A stretch of 5,838 nt of DNA, taken from positions 1-5,838 of the forward strand of contig JABIRQ010000157.1 in assembly GCA_018699755.1 (NCBI GenBank), in the 5' to 3' direction. A program made the position numbers and the translations under genes. The notes beneath the pieces are model-generated. The model was given only the letters and a program-made list of their open reading frames with translations. It did no database searches and had not been told where the DNA came from. Numbering within the stretch: position 1 is the stretch's first letter; each line of letters begins with the position of its first letter. Below are positions 1 through 4,987 of the stretch, piece by piece. This stretch comes from Rhodospirillaceae bacterium. Lineage in GTDB: Bacteria > Pseudomonadota > Alphaproteobacteria > CADEGL01.

Positions 1-620
1 CGGTCAACCTGCGGGCCGAACAGGAAGCCGAGGAACTGGGCGAGCAGATCGCGACCCTCGGGACCGAGAAGGACGACCTGCTCGAAGCGATCGAACGCCT
101 GCGCCACGGCATCGCCGAACTGAACCGCGAGGGGCGCGAACGGTTGGTCGCCTCCTTCGAAGAGGTCAACGGCCATTTCCAGACCCTGTTCACCAAACTG
201 TTCGGCGGCGGACGGGCCCATCTGAAGTTGACCGACCCGGACGACCCGCTGGAAGCCGGGCTGGAGATCATGGCCAGCCCGCCGGGCAAGAATCTGCAGA
301 ACCTGTCGCTACTTTCGGGCGGCGAGCGGGCGCTGACGGCCATCGCCCTGCTCTTCGCCGTCTTCCTGACGAACCCCGCGCCGATCTGCGTGCTCGACGA
401 GGTCGATGCGCCGCTGGACGACGCGAATGTCGACCGGTTCTGCTCCATGCTCGACGAAATCTCCCAGCAATCCTCGACGCGGTTCCTGCTGATCACCCAT
501 CATCGCCTGACGATGGCGCGGATGGACCGGCTCTACGGCGTAACCATGCCGGAGGCCGGCGTCTCCCAACTCGTCTCAGTCGATCTCCGGGCCGCCGAGG
601 CGCTGCAGGCGACGGCCTGA
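1..620 (+). CDS. smc: Chromosome segregation protein SMC, C-terminal part (5' truncated by window)
   Basis: SMC forms an ATP-dependent dimer that compacts and organises the nucleoid. The reading frame is already open at base 3 and 205 codons are visible, a small part of a protein that usually exceeds 1,100 residues. Visible residues 1 to about 48 are charged and heptad-like, matching the returning arm of the coiled coil. The C-terminal head follows: FEEVN and LFGGGRAHL (visible residues 52-75), the ABC signature LLSGGE (103-108, bases 309-326), Walker B and D-loop ICVLDEVDAPLDD (128-140) and the switch-histidine segment LLITHH (162-167). This order is that of the SMC C-terminal ABC half-domain. 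Walker A belongs to the N-terminal head and lies outside the window. The protein ends normally at TGA 618-620, so only the 5' end is missing. RecN and other ABC ATPases were considered, but the GGGRAHL and DEVDAPLDD segments point to SMC. Confidence 0.96.
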   Translation, partial: VNLRAEQEAEELGEQIATLGTEKDDLLEAIERLRHGIAELNREGRERLVASFEEVNGHFQTLFTKLFGGGRAHLKLTDPDDPLEAGLEIMASPPGKNLQNLSLLSGGERALTAIALLFAVFLTNPAPICVLDEVDAPLDDANVDRFCSMLDEISQQSSTRFLLITHHRLTMARMDRLYGVTMPEAGVSQLVSVDLRAAEALQATA

Positions 621-653
621 ACCGGCCGCTCAAAACCTCCCTCAAACGGGCGG

Positions 654-668
654 AAAACCTAGGGTTTT
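654..668. repeat. AAAACC-TAG-GGTTTT inverted repeat upstream of the atpI promoter
   Basis: Perfect 6-bp arms (654-659 and 663-668) flank a 3-bp centre, six bases before the TTGACA element at 675. The left half-site AAAACCT (654-660) also occurs directly repeated at 632-638, 22 bp upstream, about two helical turns. It is AT-rich in a GC-rich surrounding. It could be an operator for the F0 operon or a weak hairpin ending smc transcription, since the right arm ends in four T. With only two GC pairs, the hairpin would be unstable. The repeat is seen directly; both functions are inferred. Confidence 0.45.
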
Positions 669-674
669 GTAGCC

Positions 675-703
675 TTGACACTGCTGGGGTCACTCCGTAG
701 GTT
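675..703 (+). promoter_or_regulatory. Putative sigma-70-type promoter of the F0 operon
   Basis: A perfect TTGACA -35 element lies at 675-680, followed by a 17-bp spacer and TAGGTT at 698-703. That -10 matches the TATAAT consensus at only three of six positions, although it keeps the first two bases and the last. Transcription would start near 710, giving a leader of about 50 nt before the atpI ATG at 761. The site sits in the only sizeable gap between smc and the F0 genes, where a promoter is expected. The -35 is convincing and the -10 is weak. Confidence 0.5.
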
Positions 704-760
704 TGCGGCGTCCCAGCCTGGCCAAAGATGGCCGTCAGGGTGTGCAAGGACGCCTGCGCG

Positions 761-1102
761 ATGAGCGAACGCGACCCGTCACCCTCCAAAGGCTTCGAAG
801 CGCGGCTCGCGGAAGCGCGCGCAGTGCGAGATGGCGAGCGCGGGACAAAAGACGGGGCTGCCGCCCGCTCGGGTATGGGGGTGGCGCTCCGAATCGGGCT
901 GGAGATGGTTTCCGCCCTCATCGTCGGCGTCGGCATCGGCTGGCTGCTTGATTGGTGGTTGGGAACCGGACCCTGGCTGATGATCCTGTTCTTCGTGCTC
1001 GGCTCAGCGGCCGGCATGTTGAGCGTTTTCCGAACCGCGTCGGGCCTCGGCCAGGGCGTTGGTTACAAGCCCGGCAAGGGCAAGGGGAGCGAGAGAGGGT
1101 AA
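761..1102 (+). CDS. atpI: ATP synthase accessory protein AtpI
   Basis: Small membrane protein of the F0F1-ATPase gene-1 family, which helps c-ring assembly and has been linked to Mg2+ uptake in some bacteria. The 113-residue product has a charged, polar N-terminus (about residues 1-40) and two hydrophobic segments at about 45-66 and 71-92. The family hallmark GVGIGWLLDWWLGTGPW spans residues 56-72 across the loop between them, and the tail is basic and Gly/Lys-rich. The first gene of F0 operons is commonly atpI. I chose ATG 761 because AAGGA lies at 746-750 and the product then begins MSERDPSPSKGFEARL, like alphaproteobacterial AtpI. An in-frame ATG at 728 would add 11 residues (including VCKDACA) but has no good ribosome binding site and lies close to the predicted transcription start. 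The stop is TAA 1100-1102, five bases before atpB. Confidence 0.88.
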   Translation: MSERDPSPSKGFEARLAEARAVRDGERGTKDGAAARSGMGVALRIGLEMVSALIVGVGIGWLLDWWLGTGPWLMILFFVLGSAAGMLSVFRTASGLGQGVGYKPGKGKGSERG

Positions 1103-1107
1103 GACGG

Positions 1108-1848
1108 GTGGCGACGGAATCCCAACCCCACGGCCCGCTGGAGCAATTCATCATCCAGCCTCTGGTCGATGTGAAGCTCGGTAGCGTCGATCTTTCCTTC
1201 ACCAATTCGGCCCTGACCATGATCATGGCGGTCGGCTTGGTCATCGCCATGCTGACGATCGGCATGCGCCGTCGCGCGCTGGTGCCCGGTCGCTGGCAGT
1301 CGATCGCCGAGCTTTCGTACGAATTCATCGCGAATATGCTGCGCGAGAACGTGGGCAGCGAGGGCCGGCGTTTCTTCCCGGTCATCTTCTCGCTCTTCAT
1401 GTTCGTGTTGTTCGGCAACATGATCGGCATGCTGCCCTACAGCTTCACTTTCACGAGCCACCTGATCGTCACCTTCGCACTGGCCTTGGCCGTGTTCGCC
1501 GCGGTTACGATCCTCGGCTTCGTCCGGCACGGCATGCATTTCTTTTCCTTTTTCGTGCCGCCGGGAACGCCGCTTCTGATGTGGCCGCTGATGATCCCGA
1601 TCGAGATCATCTCCTACCTGTCCCGGCCGATCAGCTTGGCCGTCCGCCTGTTCGCGAACATGACCGCGGGCCATACACTGCTGAAAGTCTTCGCCGGCTT
1701 CATCGCCGCGCTGGGCGTTCTCGGCGTCGTACCCTTCGCCCTGGTCATTGCCCTGACCGGGCTCGAAGTTCTGATTGCTTTCCTGCAGGCCTATATCTTC
1801 ACGATCCTGACCTGCATCTACATCCACGACGCCTTACACATGCATTGA
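1108..1848 (+). CDS. atpB: F0F1 ATP synthase subunit a
   Basis: Integral membrane subunit that supplies the two proton half-channels facing the c ring. The 246-residue product is of normal alphaproteobacterial length, with hydrophobic helices at about 33-52, 90-112, 115-140, 154-172, 174-215 and 216-240. The essential arginine is R180 in ISLAVRLFANMTAGH (E. coli aR210). H189 sits where E. coli has E219 and E220 where E. coli has H245, the swapped His/Glu pair also found in mitochondrial subunit a. The conserved LQAYIFTIL follows at 226-234. The start is GTG 1108, supported by AGAGAGGG at 1092-1099 (8-nt spacing) and by the N-terminus VATESQPHGPLEQF, typical of the family. The frame is open further upstream, but that stretch overlaps atpI and is not AtpB-like. 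atpB follows atpI by 5 nt, so they are very likely cotranscribed. Confidence 0.97.
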   Translation: MATESQPHGPLEQFIIQPLVDVKLGSVDLSFTNSALTMIMAVGLVIAMLTIGMRRRALVPGRWQSIAELSYEFIANMLRENVGSEGRRFFPVIFSLFMFVLFGNMIGMLPYSFTFTSHLIVTFALALAVFAAVTILGFVRHGMHFFSFFVPPGTPLLMWPLMIPIEIISYLSRPISLAVRLFANMTAGHTLLKVFAGFIAALGVLGVVPFALVIALTGLEVLIAFLQAYIFTILTCIYIHDALHMH

Positions 1849-1868
1849 TCCGGCGCCGCAAGGCCGGA
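1849..1868 (+). promoter_or_regulatory. Intercistronic inverted repeat between atpB and atpE
   Basis: TCCGGC (1849-1854) and GCCGGA (1863-1868) form a perfect 6-bp stem with an 8-nt loop, starting directly after the atpB stop codon. No T-run follows, so it does not look like a terminator. A strong purine-rich ribosome binding site, AAAGGGGAA at 1892-1900, lies downstream, 5 nt before atpE. The atpB-atpE gap is known in E. coli to enhance translation of the c subunit, which is needed in many copies; a similar role here is only inferred. Confidence 0.4.
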
Positions 1869-1905
1869 CCGGACAGCGAACCGTCAAACCGAAAGGGGAA
1901 CGACA

Positions 1906-2133
1906 ATGGAAGTTGAAGCCGCAAAGCTTATCGGCGCGGGCCTGGCCGCGATCGGCGTGATCGGCGCCGGTATCGGCATCGGGCAGGTCTTCTCGTCCTT
2001 CATTCTGGCCGTGGGCCGCAATCCGGCCGCGCGCAACGACGTGCAGACCATGACTTGGATCGGCTTCGCGCTGGTCGAGGCTATCGCGCTCTACGCGCTG
2101 GTCATCGCACTCCTGCTGCTCTTCGCGTTCTAG
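1906..2133 (+). CDS. atpE: F0F1 ATP synthase subunit c
   Basis: Proteolipid that forms the rotating c ring. The 75-residue product is a hairpin of two transmembrane helices, about residues 8-32 and 50-73. Helix 1 holds the packing motif GAGIGIG at residues 20-26 (glycine at 20, 22, 24 and 26). The polar loop contains RNPAARNDV at 38-46, which contacts the F1 stalk. Helix 2 carries the ion-binding carboxylate E58 in FALVEAIALY. Residue 59 is Ala, where Na+-type rings have Ser after the Glu, which favours proton use; Q27 and Y63 do resemble Na+-type positions. The length equals that of the short alphaproteobacterial c subunits. AGGGGA at 1894-1899 is a strong ribosome binding site, fitting the high copy need. 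A 57-bp gap separates it from atpB and a 50-bp gap from the b' gene, both longer than the other operon junctions. Confidence 0.97.
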   Translation: MEVEAAKLIGAGLAAIGVIGAGIGIGQVFSSFILAVGRNPAARNDVQTMTWIGFALVEAIALYALVIALLLLFAF

Positions 2134-2137
2134 GCAG

Positions 2138-2172
2138 CTTCCTTAGGCGCCAGCTCACTTAGGTGAAGGAAG
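2138..2172 (+). promoter_or_regulatory. Inverted repeat pairing with the b' ribosome binding site
   Basis: CTTCCTT (2138-2144) is perfectly complementary to AAGGAAG (2166-2172). The second arm overlaps GGAAGGG (2168-2174), the Shine-Dalgarno sequence of the b' gene. Inside the loop, CAC (2156-2158) can pair with GTG (2163-2165) around TTAG, stacking next to the outer stem, and a GGCGCC palindrome lies at 2146-2151. In mRNA this fold would hide the b' start region directly after atpE. The pairing is seen; a role in lowering b' output relative to c, or in protecting the atpE message end, is inference. Confidence 0.42.
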
Positions 2173-2183
2173 GGCCCAGGCCC

Positions 2184-2693
2184 ATGCCCCAGCTAGAGCA
2201 GATCGACACTTACCTGTCGCAGGTCTTCTGGACAGCCCTGTGTTTCGGCATCCTGTGGATCGTGATGTGGAAGGTGACCCTGCCGCGCATCGCCATGGCG
2301 CTGGAGCAGCGCCAGTCGCGTCTCGACGACGATCTGGAGCGCGCCGCCCTGATCAAGGAAGAGGCCGACACGGTCCGCGAGGGGTATGAGAAGGCCTTGG
2401 CCGAAGCCCATGCCGAAGGCCAGGCCGCCATTCGCAAACAAACCGCCGAGTTGAGCGAGGATTCGGCCCGGCGTCATGCCGAACTGACCGAATCCCTCGC
2501 CAAGAAGATCAAGAAGGCGGAGGCGAATATCGCCGCCGAAAAGACCCGGGCGATGGAAAGCGTGCGCGAAGTCGCGGTCGAAGCTGCGAGCGCGGCGACG
2601 GAACGGCTGGTCGGCGTGTCGGTCGATGCCGAACGCGCCCGGCGGGCCGTCGAATCCGCCATGGGCAAGACCGGCAGCGGGGATGGAGACTGA
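2184..2693 (+). CDS. atpF': F0F1 ATP synthase subunit b' (first, diverged b copy)
   Basis: Peripheral-stalk subunit that pairs with b to hold F1 against rotation. The 169-residue product has one N-terminal membrane helix (about 12-30, VFWTALCFGILWIVMWKV), the typical LPRIAMALEQRQSRLDDDLERA segment at 33-54, then a long, charged, Ala/Glu-rich alpha-helical coiled coil to about 150. The TM-LPRI-EQR pattern marks b' rather than b. Two b-type genes in tandem are characteristic of alphaproteobacteria, cyanobacteria and chloroplast lineages. I chose ATG 2184 (MPQLEQ, the usual b' N-terminus) with GGAAGGG at 2168-2174. An in-frame GTG at 2163 would add seven residues but would place the ribosome binding site inside the gene. 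The stop at 2691-2693 is 2 nt before the b gene, so the two are probably translationally coupled. The gene is also called atpG in some genomes. Confidence 0.93.
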   Translation: MPQLEQIDTYLSQVFWTALCFGILWIVMWKVTLPRIAMALEQRQSRLDDDLERAALIKEEADTVREGYEKALAEAHAEGQAAIRKQTAELSEDSARRHAELTESLAKKIKKAEANIAAEKTRAMESVREVAVEAASAATERLVGVSVDAERARRAVESAMGKTGSGDGD

Positions 2694-2695
2694 CC

Positions 2696-3187
2696 ATGGA
2701 GAGCACCCTCCACGATCCTCAGTTCTGGGTCGCCATCGCCTTCGTCGTCTTCGTGGCCATCGTCGTGTGGAAGGCGAAGAAGCCGGTGCTCGACACGTTG
2801 GACGGGCGGGCGGAGCGCATCCGCAATCAGCTCGACGAGGCCCAACGCCTGCGCGAGGAAGCCCAGCACATGCTGGCCGATTTCCAACGCAAGCAACGCC
2901 AGGCCATGGAAGAAGCCGAACAGATCCTGGGCCAGGCCCGCGCGTCCGCCGAGCGGCACCGCGAGCAGGCGGCCCAGGACCTCGACGCTTCCCTCAAGCG
3001 GCGCGAGCAACAGGCGATGGATCGCATCGCCCAGGCCGAGGCCGAGGCCCTGAGCGAGGTTCGCGCCGTGGCGATCTCGGTCGCCGTCGATGCGACCCGC
3101 AAGCTCCTCGCGGAGAGCGTCGACGAGAAATTGGCCGGAAAGCTCGTCGACAATGCCATCAAGGACCTGCCGGACAAGCTCCATTGA
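2696..3187 (+). CDS. atpF: F0F1 ATP synthase subunit b
   Basis: Second stalk subunit, partner of b'. The 163-residue product has a short N-terminus, a membrane helix at about 9-26 (QFWVAIAFVVFVAIVVW) and a basic stop-transfer KAKKP. The conserved LDGRAERIRNQLDEAQRLREEA (here about 35-56) follows, then a continuous amphipathic helix rich in Ala, Glu, Gln and Arg to about 155. This matches alphaproteobacterial b in length and pattern. ATG 2696 is preceded by GGAG at 2685-2688 with 7-nt spacing, inside the end of the b' gene. The usual next genes in unsplit operons (delta, alpha) are absent. The b gene is the last member of the cluster, and a strong GC hairpin lies about 45 bp downstream. Confidence 0.95.
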   Translation: MESTLHDPQFWVAIAFVVFVAIVVWKAKKPVLDTLDGRAERIRNQLDEAQRLREEAQHMLADFQRKQRQAMEEAEQILGQARASAERHREQAAQDLDASLKRREQQAMDRIAQAEAEALSEVRAVAISVAVDATRKLLAESVDEKLAGKLVDNAIKDLPDKLH

Positions 3188-3193
3188 GTTTCA

Positions 3194-3205
3194 CCGCCAT
3201 GGCGG
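3194..3205. repeat. CCGCCATGGCGG perfect palindrome after the b gene
   Basis: A 12-bp perfectly self-complementary sequence six bases after the b stop codon. As RNA it could form only a 4-bp stem with a CATG loop. As DNA it could be a protein site, or it may be chance in GC-rich sequence. No function is assigned. Confidence 0.3.
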
Positions 3206-3232
3206 AATGGTCCGGGGACGGATTTGAACGGG

Positions 3233-3255
3233 GGGCGGCCGCATCGGCCGCCCTT
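3233..3255 (+). terminator. Rho-independent terminator-like hairpin ending the F0 operon
   Basis: GGGCGGCCG (3233-3241) and CGGCCGCCC (3245-3253) form a perfect 9-bp, all-GC stem with a CAT triloop. G-U pairs of 3232 and 3231 with T3254 and T3255 could extend it to 11. The T-tract is poor (TT, then CCGCG), so termination may be partial, or the stem may act mainly as a 3' mRNA stabiliser. It lies between the b gene and the TPR gene, where the operon is expected to end, and its 3' arm ends only 28 nt before the next start codon. Confidence 0.6.
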
Positions 3256-3281
3256 CCGCGTTCCGCGTCCCGGCGCCTCTC

Positions 3282-4973
3282 ATGAACGATCCGCGCGACA
3301 TCGCCGAACTTCTCGAAGCCGGGCTCGTCCGCCACCGGGCCGGCGATCTCGACGGCGCGCGGGCGGCTTATGGCGCCGCCCTGGAAACCGACCCGGACAA
3401 TCCCCAGGCCCATCGCCTCATGGGCGTCGCCCTCGGCCAGGGCGGGCATATTGAGGAGGCCGAACAGCATCTGCGCCGCGCGGTCGAGGCCGCGCCGGAG
3501 GAGGCCACGGGTTGGGACAATCTCGGCCTGGTGCTGCGCAATCTGGGACGCGCCGACGAGGCGGCCGAGGCATTCGAACGCGCCCTGCGGCTGAACCCAC
3601 GCCTGGTCTCCGCTCAATTCAATCTCGGCCAGCTTCATCAAATGCGCGGCGAGGCCGGCAAGGCCGCCGACTGCTACCGCGCGGCCCTAGAGACCGCGCC
3701 CGATTTCGCGCCCGCCCACGGCGCCCTGGGAACCGCCCTGATAGCCTTGGAGGAAGCGAAAGAAGCGCGCCGGCATCTCGAACGCGCGATCGCCCTGGCC
3801 CCCGAAGACCCCCTCGCGCGCTATAATATCGGCGTGCTGGAAGCGGCCCAGGGCGACCGGGAGGCGGCCCTGGCGGCCTACGACGCAGCACTGGCTCTGC
3901 GCCCCGACTATGCCGACGCGCTTCTCAACGGCGCGACGGCATTTCAGGGCCTCGGGCGGCTGGACGAGGCCGTCGAACGCTGCACCCGCGCCCTGGCCCT
4001 GCGCCCGGACTGGCCCGAAGCCCATTGGAACCGAGCGCTCGCCCGCCTCCAGGCTGGAGAGCTGACGGACGGCTTCGCCGAATACGCCTGGCGCTGGGGC
4101 TGCGCCGGCTTCGTCTCGGCGCGCCGATCCTATCCCTGGCCCCATTGGGACGGCACGCCGCTCAACGGCCGAAAGCTGCTGATCTGGGCCGAGCAGGGTG
4201 TGGGCGACCAGGCCTTCTTCGCCGGCATGATCGCCGATCTGGCGGAGGCCGGGGCCGATCTGGTCGTGACTTGCGAACCGCGCTTGGTCCCGCTCTTCTC
4301 CCGCTCGTTCCCCGAAGCCACGATCCTGCCCGAAGGCGAAGGCGACGACCCGGCGGTCCTGAACACGGCGCCCGACCTGCAATGTCCGATGGGCGCCCTG
4401 GGACACCATCTCCGCCCCAATATGGAAGCGTTCCCCACGCGAGCGTCCTATCTGCGGGCCGATCCCGACCTGATCACCCGCCTGCGCACCCGCTATGCCC
4501 CCACCAACGGCGGGCCCCGCATCGGCATTTCCTGGCGCAGCGGCAACCGCAACAACGGCACCGAACGTTCCGTGCCCCTGTCCGCCTGGAAACCCGCCCT
4601 GGAGCGCGCGGGCGGACAAATCGTCAGCCTGCAATACGGCGAGGTCGGGCGCGAGGTCGCGGCCTTCCGCGAGGCGGCCGACGTGGACGTGGTCATGGAC
4701 GGAGAGGTCGACCCGACCAAGGATCTCGATGCCTTCGCAGCCCAGATCGCGGCCGTGGACCTGGTGATCTCGGTCGACAACACGACCGTCCATTTCGCCG
4801 GAGCCCTGGGCATCCCGACCCATGTCCTTCTGCCCCTCGCCAGCGACTGGCGCTGGTTCCAGGATCGTTCGGATTCCCCTTGGTATCCGTCGATCAAGCT
4901 CCACCGGCAGAATAGGCCCCGCGATTGGACGCAGACCCTCGCCGCCCTGACGCGAGAACTCGCCCGGAACTGA
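3282..4973 (+). CDS. TPR protein with C-terminal glycosyltransferase-like (GT-B / heptosyltransferase-like) domain
   Basis: Product of 563 residues. The N-terminal half, about 8-275, holds about eight 34-residue TPR units. Clear examples are LGLVLRNLGRADEAAEAFER at 81-100 and IGVLEAAQGDREAALAAYDA at 183-202, both with the usual G, A and Y/F positions. The C-terminal half, about 296-560, looks like a Rossmann/GT-B fold related to ADP-heptose:LPS heptosyltransferases: LLIWAEQGVGDQAFFAGMI (299-317), RIGISWRSGN (413-422), ISVDNTTVHFAGALG (496-510) and LLPLASDWRWFQDRSDSPWY (516-535). No signal peptide or membrane helix is seen, so it is probably cytoplasmic. TPR proteins with such a domain are common in alphaproteobacteria and are suspected in glycan or flagellin modification; donor and acceptor are unknown. 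ATG 3282 is the only upstream start (the in-frame TGA at 3225 is followed by no ATG/GTG/TTG), yet no Shine-Dalgarno is visible. It stands apart from the F0 operon behind a hairpin. Confidence 0.85.
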   Translation: MNDPRDIAELLEAGLVRHRAGDLDGARAAYGAALETDPDNPQAHRLMGVALGQGGHIEEAEQHLRRAVEAAPEEATGWDNLGLVLRNLGRADEAAEAFERALRLNPRLVSAQFNLGQLHQMRGEAGKAADCYRAALETAPDFAPAHGALGTALIALEEAKEARRHLERAIALAPEDPLARYNIGVLEAAQGDREAALAAYDAALALRPDYADALLNGATAFQGLGRLDEAVERCTRALALRPDWPEAHWNRALARLQAGELTDGFAEYAWRWGCAGFVSARRSYPWPHWDGTPLNGRKLLIWAEQGVGDQAFFAGMIADLAEAGADLVVTCEPRLVPLFSRSFPEATILPEGEGDDPAVLNTAPDLQCPMGALGHHLRPNMEAFPTRASYLRADPDLITRLRTRYAPTNGGPRIGISWRSGNRNNGTERSVPLSAWKPALERAGGQIVSLQYGEVGREVAAFREAADVDVVMDGEVDPTKDLDAFAAQIAAVDLVISVDNTTVHFAGALGIPTHVLLPLASDWRWFQDRSDSPWYPSIKLHRQNRPRDWTQTLAALTRELARN

Positions 4974-4987
4974 CGACCGCCTGAGCC

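Noticed and set aside
613..628. CGGCC/GGCCG hairpin over the smc stop codon as a terminator
   Set aside because: Only a 5-bp stem that overlaps the stop codon, with no T-run after it. Short GC palindromes like this are expected by chance here.
728..760. Upstream ATG giving an 11-residue N-terminal extension of AtpI
   Set aside because: It has no good ribosome binding site and lies very near the predicted transcription start. The product from ATG 761 matches the family N-terminus, and AAGGA precedes it.
1063..1827. Open frame of 254 codons antisense to atpB
   Set aside because: The translation is dominated by Asp, Glu, His, Gln and Arg, the mirror of hydrophobic codons in subunit a. It has no family resemblance.
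2474..3184. Open frame of 236 codons antisense to the b' and b genes
   Set aside because: It mirrors two well-recognised coiled-coil genes. Leu/Gly-rich runs arise from Ala/Glu/Gln codons on the opposite strand.
3184..3212. TTGAGT at 3184-3189 followed by AATGGT as a promoter for the TPR gene
   Set aside because: The -35 overlaps the b stop codon, the -10 is a poor match, and the start would lie upstream of the strong hairpin, so transcripts would have to pass it. Too weak to call.
3687..4904. Long open frame of 405 codons on the minus strand inside the TPR gene
   Set aside because: It lies wholly opposite a gene with clear TPR and glycosyltransferase-like motifs. Its translation is low-complexity (Gly, Arg, Asp, Val-rich) with no recognisable domain, as expected from GC-rich codon bias on the opposite strand.
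4025..4915. Open frame of 296 codons on the plus strand in another frame of the TPR gene
   Set aside because: The translation is extremely Arg/Gly/Pro-rich and overlaps the conserved C-terminal domain. It is a typical frame shadow in GC-rich DNA.
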